DNA of 33,057 nucleotides, taken from Priapulus caudatus. Lineage: Eukaryota; Priapulida; Priapulimorpha; Priapulimorphida; Priapulidae. A program made the translations under genes and the position numbers. A model generated the notes under the pieces. It was not told the DNA's origin and did not search any database. It saw nothing but the letters and a program-made list of their open reading frames with translations. The stretch lies in assembly GCF_000485595.1 (NCBI RefSeq), contig NW_014577091.1:363568-396624 (forward strand). The letters run 5' to 3'. This document shows, one piece after another, positions 8,689-20,600 of the stretch (positions within the stretch are counted from its first letter, which is position 1; every line of letters begins with the position of its first letter).

Positions 8689-11600
8689 CTAGCGATGTAG
8701 AGACGGGAAAAAATGGCAAAAAGTTTACTTTAGCACAAGTTACACTAAAGTATCTATAATCGTAAAAGTATCTCTCTAGGTTGTAATTTTGTAATGCTAT
8801 ATAAACATTATCGTTATTGCGATTACGTGTGTGCGAGGCCAATTCAGCTTTACAACTATGACACCAGATACAGCTAGCTTTAAACAGGACTAGTCCTTCT
8901 TACTCACCTCATCACCAGCCTTGACTCTTATGTCAACGACTGTGCCGGGCATAGGTGCTCCAACCTGTGACTTAATCTCCTTATCTGCCTTGGGATGGTG
9001 TGAAATCAACTAAAAAACAATTCACACAGGGTGATATTTCTTTAATGACACAATAAGAAATACAAGTTTAAAAAATACTAAACTTGATTAATCCAATTCA
9101 TTAATAATCCATTTACATTGACACATAATTCTGCAACAATGATTCTCTATGCACTGTGACTTCTACAAGCATAGCCAACCTTCTGTGCTGACAAATCCTT
9201 GATGAGCAAAGTTCTCAACTGTCCATTCAACTCAAAGAACACCTCCCTCCGGCCCTGAGAGTTGAGCTCAGACATCGCCAGAGTGGAGATATGTAACGTC
9301 TTTCCTGTCTCGATTTCAACCTGCATGTACATACAGCAAACAGGCAATGAAATCATGAGATATCAGATGGGAGACACACACCCACAGGGGATTAGTACCC
9401 ACACGTTTGCACGTCCCTTGGTAATGATCGAGTATTCACATGCATGCACATTAGGAAACATAAAAAAAATTTTTTTTTAGAGATGATAGCACTTCTATAA
9501 AGGTCACACCATTAAAGACCACTGGGACAAGTGATCAGCAGATATGAGCACATTGATTCATTTTTGGTAAGTGCTACGTACACTTGGTAAGAGGCAGAGT
9601 GGGTGGGGGGGGGGAGGCAAACTTACCGTTGACTCCTCAGCGATCTTTGGACCAACGAAGAACAGACCTGTGGGTAGTGTGGTCACCGGCCCATTCAGCC
9701 TATAGAAGTTCTTGTAGTCATCGAGCACCTGAAAAGATATCAGCCCAAAATTAAAGACAACACTTACGCGAACGACTTCATTAAGTCATTATAGCTCAAG
9801 TTTAATACTCTTTTGAAGTTATTGCAAAAGGTCTTTTTCTAGCGAATCATTTCTTTTCCAAACGTGAGGTAATAATTTAGCCAACTAGTCGAGTCGAACT
9901 AGAAAAGGTAATCTTTGTGGATATCAATGGGAATGCCAACTACTTCTTCCGAAACTCTTTTCCCAATGCTGTCTAACCCACACTCTCCACTCAGCATTAG
10001 GCCCACCATGGCATGCCCTACAGCATTACTGTATCGGGTGTAACACCTGGGTGTACATGACACTGTAACTAAACTCAACCCGCCACCATTACTCTACTGC
10101 ACTGATAGAGGAAAAGACATTGCATGGGGAACATGACACTGTAACTAGCTAAACCTAAACCACCACGGTTACTCTACAGAAGGCAGACCTGCCAACCTGT
10201 GATTCATGAAAATAGTAAGGCTTTTCTTTTCCGACGTGGATATTCGCCCGAGCATCGGACACCTGTTCGTATGCGCTATTTGTCCGAGCAGTTGTTGCGC
10301 ATGCGCTGTTCATGTTGCATGCCGCAGGCGCACGGCACGAGTGCCGGAGGTAGGAAGTGTGAAGGGGAGGTCTGGGGGGTCTCCCCCCATAAAATTTTGT
10401 TTTGAAATCTAGACGCTCTAAAATGCTAAATTGCTATGAGCGTTTTGCTACGGCAGCCCTACGGCTGTGACGCCCCTGCATAGATGCGTATGTGGTTATA
10501 CACCATAGATAGTGTTTGGTACTATGACTCAAGTATATAAGAGATCCGAGTCGGTTTATAGTTAGTGTGAGGGTTGGGGTTAGAGAGTAGGCGACTCCCT
10601 AGACTAGCATTATATTACATTTATGTAATACAACATGAACAGCGCATGCGCAACAACTGTTCGGACGAATAGCGCATACGAACAGGTGTCCGATGCTCGG
10701 ACAAATATCCACGTCCTTTCTTTTCTTGCAGCAGGCGGCCATTTTGTTTGTATGTTATGCGCGCAATGAATGATGGGACTAACTCTAGATCACGCGAGAA
10801 CAACGTGAACGCGTGATCCAATATGGCTGCGCCCACAATCGCCAGATATTTCTCGGCTCACAATGTAAAAAACACATTAATTTTCAAGTCGTAAAAAATC
10901 GTAGGTTTTTCAGTTAAAATCGTAAGGGTTGGCAGGTCTGCAGAAAGGCTGGAGGGGTACACACAATTTGGCCTGCAGTACAGGATGTTACCTACACTCT
11001 AACCAGCACGATTAGTCTACAGTAGGAGCAGAGGTGCTGAATTAAACAACCACGAGACAAACCACACCTCGGCAGGGCATGGTTACACTGCAGTAGGGAC
11101 AGAGATAGGGTCACACACCTTGGGATACATGGCAGCGCTCATGACATCATATTCGTTGATGTTGTCCTCGCCGTGTTTCTCGATGAGATCGTGTTTCAAC
11201 TTATGCAGGTCAAGTGGTTCCATATGCATTCCTGGCCGCTCGTCCAAAGACTTTTTCCCACGCAGGATCTACGCCCGAAACAAAATCCAATTTCGCCTCA
11301 ATATGAAATGCGGTAAGCTGCCAACAAATCTTTCTACGCTGAGCCTCAGCTGCAGGTGTTACGAGAAGCAACTGCACACAACAAGTGAAACTGTTAATGC
11401 ACTGACGCCTCGTCCTCTTGCGATCCCACGTCACTATACAGTGCCAGGATAATGAACTCTGATCCAAGCCAACAATAACATCACCTTGACGGACATTTTT
11501 AACGTCTGACTAGAGATAGCAATGTGGCAAGCACTTAACTGCATTTGACCGTCGTGGGGTCAGTATGCTCAGTTTCGTGATGTCCGCACTCGTACCTTTG

Positions 11601-14600
11601 TGCGCAGCGGTTCGGGCCAGCCTCCGTATGGCCTGCCAAGCACTCCCTGGAAGAACTCGATCACCGACACTGGGAAGGAGAGCTCATCTGCCCTGTCCTC
11701 TACGTCCTGCTTACTCAGTTTGTTCTGCACCATGAACTGCGCCAAGTCTCCGACGATCTTGGAAGACGGCGTCACCTGTCAGAGACACACGCGGAAAAGC
11801 CAGCCATTAACGATAGGGAGGCGACACGACAGTAATCACACCCACGGACTCGCAAACGTTTGCGCGTACACAAACCTTCACAAACATATACTGACAGGCA
11901 TCACATAGACAAAGTGCACTTACGTACACCAACACACAGATGCACGTGCACATGGAAGAGAGAGCATACAGGCATAAACACTTCCACGCATACAACTGAC
12001 ACACATGTTTCGTCTTCATTCTGGTTAAGACCTGGGGTTCACGATGCGTAATTAAGTCCTTATAAGCTAACGCTCCATTAGGAGTGTTCCCAACTTTGAT
12101 ATCATTAATGATTAATGATTAATGATTAATGATGATGATGATTAAATCACTAATCATGATTAACCTCCCGTAATTAAATGGAAGCGACTGTTTCACAAAG
12201 CGTAATTAACTTTAATCATGATTAAGTTAATCAAAATATTTAATTCTACTCTGGAGCATGATTAAATCCACTAATCATAATTAGTTGCTATTACTAGTAC
12301 AGTAAGTAGGCTGCATATTTTACAATTGGAAATTTTACTTCCATTTTATCCCAAGGAAATTTAAATTATTTAAGATTAGCTGTACTAATTTAGTAATTAT
12401 AATTGCAAATTAATTCATTTTCAGGTACTGTTTTGCAGGTACTTTTTGCGTTGTCCGCTATTTTGAATACAGTGTAATTCATGTTTAAGTCGGCTAATTA
12501 TGTGATTAGTTAAATATGTAATTAAATCACTTCGTGAAACAGATTTTTAAGTATGATTAACTAATCATAATTACGGGATGTTAATCATGATTAGTGATTT
12601 AATTATAATTAAAGTTAATCACGCTCCGTGAAACCGGCCCCTGGTACTATAAAAATCGTACTCGTGTCTGCTAGACTACGAGTCTATGAGATAGTGTACA
12701 GCCTGTCTCCATATAGTGGCCATTTGCAATACACGCGTGAACTGCTGCGTGATGACACAAAAACAACGACGGCACAGCAAACATTACAACTTTGCGACTT
12801 ACACAGACTCCCTCCCCACCTCTCTTACCCTAACCCTTCCCGCCTCCCCACCCGAACACCCTCCACACGAGACAGAGCAGGGTGCGAACCTTGATGACGT
12901 CGCCCAGCAGGTGGTTGGCATCGATGTAGGCCTTCTTCACCTCCTCAAACTGCTCGCCAAGGCCGAGGCTGAACGCCTGGAACTGCATGTTCGTGTACTG
13001 GCCGCCGGGAATCTCGTGCTCGTACACGTCCGCATTGCCGCTCTTCATCGTCACTGAGCACTCGAAGGGCGCGTAGAGCAGCCGCGCCTGCTCCCAGTAC
13101 GCCGAGTACGCATACACCTTCTTCAGGTCGATGCCTGGGGGGAAGAGGTCACGCAAGAGGTCAAGTGCAAGACGACGAACGTGGGAAAAACGCATTCTTC
13201 TGATCGATGCATGTTGGGGGGGGGGAGGCCACGCAAGAGGTCGAGCTAAGACGGCGAATGTGGGAGAAACTTACTCTTCAGGTTGATGCATGTGGGGGGA
13301 AGAGGTCACGCAAAAGTTTACGCAAAAGGTCCCGCATTAGCTGACAAAGATGACAAAAATGTTTCAACAGGTCGATGTCTGACATAATGCAAAAAAGTGC
13401 ATGTTAAAAATTAACCCAGCAGACACGTTTCCAAGGGTTGGTGCCTGGATCAGATTGCACAAGAAAGGTTACCTGTTAGACAATTAGGAAGATGCCTGAA
13501 ATTTCATGAGGAATAGTATAAATGGCTTGTGGAGATTTGTAAGTAAAATACTGAGTGTGTGCCCATAACAGCTTTTGGTTTAAATAAGATATTCACTATA
13601 GGTTATGGAAGGTGGTGCACTGTGTACAACAGTTGCCATGGCAGGTTCTAAACTGCATTATAGTCACCATAGCATATGATGCGCTGTGTACAACAGCTGC
13701 TTTGGTAAATGCCATGCTGCACAACAGCTGCCATCACATACTCTATGCCATTGCTTCTTAAATTGGTGAATGGTTCACCCAAGGGTGAACGAAATTAGTT
13801 TGGGGTGAATGAAACTTACCAAAAACATAAGGAAATTTAATTGCGGTTGAATGAAATTTTATGATGGAGACTCCGCGGGTGAATGACACTGAAATAATTT
13901 AAGAAGCACTGCTCTACGCAAGAGTTGGCACGGCAGACGCTGCAGTGCACCGCAGCTGCCGCGCCGGACGCTGCGTTGCATGGCGACCGCCGCGCACGCG
14001 CTGCATCGTTACCTGTGTCCAGGTCGGAACCCTGCACGGATGCGACCATCGCTCCCATGCTCGGCTGCGACGTCATGCCGGACATGGAATCGACGGCTAC
14101 GTCGACGACGTCCGCTCCCGCATGCGCCGCCGCCAACATGGACGCGACGCCGGCGCCGGCCGTGTCGTGCGTGTGCACGTGTATCGGCAGGTAGGGGTAC
14201 TTCTCACGCAGCGAGCCGATCAGCAGCGTGGCCGCCCGGGGCTTCATCACGCCGGCCATGTCCTGCGAAGACGAGATCCAAATCAGAAGAGAGAAATGGG
14301 GCTAACATGGAAACTAACAGCCAAAATAATCCAAAAAATCCAAAGCTTTGTTAACGAATGCTTGAGGAAGATCCTTGAGGAATATTTTGGCCGTGCACCA
14401 TCACAAATAAAGAACTCTGGGAAAGGGCAAATCAGACCCCAATCGAAATCCAAATGAGAAGAAGGAAATGGGGCTGGGTGGGCCACGCACAGCGGAAGGA
14501 AGCGACCGACATAACAAGCATGGCGCTGAGCTGGAACCCGGAAAGAAAACGTCTGGTAGGAAGGCCTAAAGCAACCTGGAGGCGAGACTCGGAGGAGGAA

Positions 14601-17600
14601 CTAAAGAAGGAGGGCTACACCTGGAGGGAAATGGAGCGGAAGGAGACCAACCGAGCGACATGGAGAGAGTTCACAAATGACCTGTCTACCAGGAGACTGA
14701 AGGGTTATAGTAGTAGTAGCAGTAGTAGTAGTAGTACGTCCTACGAAAACGAGAGAGCGCGCAATCACTCGCCACACGTTGCAACACGAATGCGAGCCGC
14801 CTTGACGCAACTTCATTCCGCGATAAACCAACACAAGATTACGATCCTAGCCATGGCATGCGTGGAGTGTTATCCTAGCATTTTTTTATAGTATGAAGAT
14901 GAACCTGAAGATACTTGTAAAGCAATTTACTTATCCCGATGGCATCCGGCATGGAATTTATTGGCAATTGCTTTGAAAAGAAATTCTACTACTCAAATTG
15001 ATGACACAGAATAATTATAATTCAAAACTGCAGCACCAAAAATCCCAAGAATCCTGCTACTGAAACTGACTACTGAGTTCAGAGCAGGCAAACTGGCTCA
15101 CCTTGATTGCCAGTATGTGTGTCCCCGCCTTGACCAATTCATCTGCCAAATTCATGTAGTAGTCGAGTGTGTATTTGGTCTTAGATGGATCGGCCACGTC
15201 ACCAGTGTACGATATAGCTGCCTCTATCACACCGCCTGGATGTACGTAAATACGCATAAACTTTAGAATGCAATAAGCGGAATTACAGCTTGTTTGTATA
15301 AATGAGCATTTATAGAAAGATGAAAATCCCTACTATGCAGGCAAAAACATGCCTGCCAAAAAAGAGCATGCCAAAACATGTTCGGTTAAACTCACCAGCT
15401 TTGCCAGCAGCTTCCATTCCCAGTATTAGGTTGGGCATGTAGTTTAGGCAGTCAAAAACCCTGAATATGTCCATGCCGCACTGCTTAGCCAACTTGCAGA
15501 ACCTAGAGTGAGAGGAAAGGCAGACGATTAATAAAATCCTTATATAATATATATATAAAAGCTTGAATGAGTGTTACACACATACATGCGCTCATACAAA
15601 CCCGAAGCACCGTGCGCAATCATGTGGAAGCTACAGCCATCACGATATCCGAGAAGAACGTGAAAGCGTCAATGCCGCAAATATTGCACTCGTGACCAGC
15701 AATTCAACAACCAAACGTTTCACGGAGGTACATGCACCAAATCTCCTGCACGTGCTGGGGCCATTTCACCAACTGAAACACGACGTGGTCTGCGAATGTC
15801 CAAACATCGCAGAAAGACTACAAACTCCACGTGCCACGCATAGGCACTCTTTTACTCACTCGAACACGACATTGTCTGGGTATGTCGTGTAACCGACGGC
15901 GTTCGCTCCTCGCAGCAGCATCTGGAAGGGTACGTTGGGGATGAGCTTGCGCAGTGCCGCCAGCCTCTCCCATGGACACTCGTAGAGGAAGCGCATTGCC
16001 ACGTCGAATGTCGCACCTATCGTCATGGCAACAACAGCACGTCAGACACCTCGTGAACTCACGATGCAACGTGCTTAAGCCTGGCGCACATTGCCGAACA
16101 TTTTCCCGAACAAATGTTTTTGTCTGGCAATGTGCGGGTGAACAATTGCTGAGCGCACATTGCCGAACATTTTGCAGCGAATAACCTCCTGGCGCCGTCT
16201 AGTAGCTGTGTTGTAAAGAGTCACGTGATCGGCGCATAATTGGGCACAAAAATCATGTGACCACATATCGTGCTGCTATTGGTTACTACTTTACAAATGT
16301 TCCTAGAATCGTTCGACATTCAGCGCACATTGACGAACATTCGACGAACAATGTTCGAGATATCAAACATTTCCGATCTTCAGAAACATTGTTCGGAACA
16401 CACATTGCCGAACATTTCATGGAACATTGCTACGATAATGTTTTTGAGCACAATCTCTTCTTGAAAAAGCATTCAATGTTTTTCACACAGACAACAGACA
16501 ATTTTTTCGATCCTGTCAATGGCGCTTCAATTTTTATCAATTTTCTAACGTCATGTTTAAGTTTTCGTAATGCTCATACTACCCCTCCCTAGTCTGTAAT
16601 CACCACTTAAATATAGCAATGTCTATATGTTCTAATATTTAGCCATTTAGTCATAGCATATAGTCATGCTTACTAAACATATAATTTCAACACATGGACA
16701 GCAAGAGTTGGGTGTGAGCATATAGTATCCATGACAACAGATACCTACCTCCCCAGTTTTCCAGCGCATACAGATTGTTAAAGTTGTGCGCAACAAACGG
16801 CGAGATGCGCTTGAGGTCATAGGTCCTCACTCGGGTCGCTAGCAGGGACTGATGGGCATCACGATATGTCGTGTCCATGAGTAGCAGGCCCTCGTGTTTC
16901 CTGACAGCACGGGCGAACGCCTCTGGCCCCTCTGTGTCTAGGATATGCTTGTAGCCCTTTGGAGGCGGCACTCCTACAAGTCAGCATGTGTGCGAACACA
17001 GCGTTAACAATTTATCTTAGATGGCTCTTAAAACTAAAACATCACTCAATTTCGCTATCGCTGATTCACTGTACATATAAGAAATAAACAGATTTATATT
17101 TGAATGCCCTCATAATTGTTAGCAAACGGTCTATTAACCACATTAAACAAGTATTTACACTCGTCCATTAGGCTCGCAAATTAAGAAATCACGAATCACA
17201 AATTGCGCAATGCGCGGCCTGTTCGTCGCCTGCTCGCGGGTCGCTTCTGCTTACGTTGTCCGGGCGTCTCCGGCAGCTTCGGCTCGGTGCGTGACGGCAA
17301 GAGCGTTGTCGCTAGCGGCGTCTGCGGCCCGTTGACGATCGTGTTGCCGAGGTAGATGAGCAGACGCTGAGCGCGGTTCAAGGTCGGCGCAAACTTGAAC
17401 AACTCGGGATGCTCGTCAATGAAGTAGGTGTCGATCGTGCCGTTCAAGAACCGCTTGTTCTCAAGCACGTTCAACAGGAATGGTGTGTTCGTCTGAAGGT
17501 GGGTTCAGGCGAATACTTTAAGGTAACTCGCAAATTGGTGTCCGCATGACTGGCGCCGTGATTTCATCTTATTCATTCTCTCACACGAAGTTCTTTAGCA

Positions 17601-20600
17601 AATTATTTATACTGCTGTGTTCATGACTAGACATGTTCATGTTCATGTAATAAATACAGGCTTTCTATTGTAATAATTTAGACAGTTGTTCTTAACAGTC
17701 GGTTACTGCCCCATTACTGATTCCCCTGAATTTCATGTACCTTAATTTGGTATGACCCTTTAAATCTCTTTTATAGATGTTGCCCACCACTTTCTCCATT
17801 TTCTTTGTAATACATCCCTCCATCCCTCCACTTACTATCACATTTGTATCACGTAAGCCCTTTTTTTGCCCTGGATGACACCCAGCTCATTCAACTGATC
17901 ATCAATATCTCATTTAACACTTCCCTGTTCTGGACGTCATCCACCCCCTTTCACTGATCTTTGTGTCATGACACGCTTTCCCTACCATGGACGTCGCCCA
18001 TGCTCCCCTCCACCTTGGTATCGCGTTACCATTTCCACTAATTTCCTGTTAACCCGTTCGCTCACCTTTATGCCACGTATGCGGAATTCTCTTAGAGCGC
18101 GGTTCATCTTCGCGGCAGCCGTGTGGTGGTTGCGCGCGTGAGCGATGACCTTGACTAGCAGCGAGTCGTAGTCCGGCGAGATGTAGGCGCCCGCGAACGC
18201 GTCCGAGCCGTCGAGACGGATGCCCATGCCCTCCCCTGTGCGGAACACCTACAAGCAAGCAAATGGCATCAACGCACACCGTAAAATCGTGTTTGTGTCT
18301 TCGCTTGTGCGGTACACCTACAAGCAAGTAAACAGCCTCAACGCACAGTGGCACACCGTACAATTGTGTTTGAATCTTCACTTGTGCGGTACACCCACAA
18401 GCAAGTAAACTGCCTCAACGCACACCGTACAATCGTGTTCGTGTATTTGCTTGTGCGGTACACCTACAAGCAAGGGGCCTCAAGACATACCGTAGCAATG
18501 TATATGTTACAGTCATGGAGGTGCATATACAGACCCTGTCCGCACAGTGGACTGCCACAAAATAGACTTCATGAGTACAGGGCCATATTTACATATAATG
18601 CGATGGCAAAGTCTATGACCACGAGGCTTCTGTGAACATCAACGCTACCTCAATCCTGCCCGCATCAGGCTGGAAGTTCCTTCCCGGGTCCTCAGTAGTC
18701 ATCCGGCACTGGATAGCACAGCCATTAAGGTTGATCATATCCTGAGTAACCCCGATGTCCCATAGCGTCTTGCCCTCAGCCACTCTGATCTGTGATACAA
18801 CCAAGTCCACTCTGCAACAGCATTAAAGTGATATCGTCATAACACAGAAAAGAATCATCATTTTAATTGTAATGGGCACAGAATGCTATCAAGTAAAGGT
18901 CAAAGTGAAATGTTTCAGCACAAAATCTATTTGCGAACGCTTTCCCAGACGTGTTTTTTGTAATGAATAAAAATATTGGAACTTAGACAACACTCTCTCC
19001 TAGACAACAGTGAGCCTGACATGTGTACATTACCAGACTATACTGCTTAGATTGCTAGTGTGCAGTAAACGAAATGCAACAAATGGGGGCCATGGAAAAG
19101 TAATTAAGTGACGTTTGCGGCCGTCAGCAAAGCTAACTCGATTTTGCGGTTATCCTTTAAAAATCGCCAGATCAGCATGAGAGGTTTAAGACGTAAATAA
19201 ATGGTTTGCTGGGCATAGTGGCAGTTCTGACAATTCAGGCAATGCCCCACATACATGTGCATTAATGATTATTTGCAATACTCTCATTTAAGGTGAAACC
19301 ACTGTACTTCTTTGGCTTTGCTCTACATATAGAGCATAGGGCATGAGGATAACATTGCCCTTTAAGGGCAAATCTTTTGAAACCAGCACCACACTATATC
19401 ATTCAAGTAAATACAAGTAAGATCTTAATATATTAACAAAGCCTTAAAAAGCGAATAGGAATATAAACAATGCACATAATTATTTGTTGTTCATTTATCA
19501 TAGCTACCGATCATGATTAGAATACTATAACATACTATAACACGTGTTTGGAATTATTATAGATACAGTGGCCCTGGCGATGAGTTGCACGAAATACAGA
19601 TTGCCGTATTTCTGATGCTTGGATATTAGCACTCATTTTCAAATTTCAAAAACTATGCATCTTTCCCTCGCCTGAGCACTTCCTCACAAGATAAATAGAT
19701 AAGAAACTAAACCGTAAACATCGATTATCAGGTTCTTTGTGGTTATCAGAGGAAAGTACATTTCATGTCCATTTCAAACCCTGAAGGGAAAATATTCCAG
19801 GCACCGAGTTCGTTGGGTACCATTTCCTGACGAGTGACTGGCTGACCTGTGATTTATCTCTTATATACACTGAGGGCACATACGCTGATAGTCGGCAGTC
19901 TTATTTTACAAGCTCATGAAAGACCACACGTGCTAGATGCACTGGAAATATCGGTGAACAATGTGCACAAACTATGACAATCAAGAGATGATGGGTGGGA
20001 CGCAAGGGTAGAGTGGTGTAAAGGAAGATGATGTTTAGGGTGGTCAAATGAGGTAGAGCAGAGTGAAAAAGGGTCGGGCAGAGTAAGTGTCGTAAAGGTG
20101 GGGTGGGGTAGGGTGCAGTAGTTAGGGTGGGTGGGTTAAATATAGGATGGAGTAAAAGGTGGAGTTATATCGGGGTAGAGTGGAGAAAGGTGGGGTAAAG
20201 GTAGGTTATGATGAAGTAAAGGTAGAGTTATCCTACGGGAGGATGGTGTAAAGGTAGGGTCGTGTAGAGTAAACATGGAATTATTGTGGGGTAGGGTAGA
20301 GGTAAATGTGGAGTTATGGTGAGGTAGGAATAAGGTAAATGTGGAACCGAGGTAGGAAGGAAGTAAATGTGGAGCTATACTGAGGTAGGCAGGAGGTAAA
20401 TGTGGAGCTATACTGAGGTAGGAATAAGGTAAATGTGGAGCTATACTGAGGTAGGAAGGAGGTAAATGTGGAGTTATACTGAGGTAGCGTGGGTATATGT
20501 GGAGTTATGATGAGGTAGCATGGGTAGTACAGTGTGGAAGGTAAAGGCAGGGTAGTGCGGTGTGCAGCTGTCGGGCCGGCGCGTGCTCACCCCGTGATCT

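Noticed and set aside
13945-14457. 170-codon plus-strand frame
   Set aside because: Its first half is the antisense of GC-rich PC exon 15, and its second half runs into the retrotransposon fragment. The two parts are unrelated.
18235-18480. Spaced repeats resembling a CRISPR array
   Set aside because: The units are contiguous tandem copies without unique spacers, in a eukaryotic intron.
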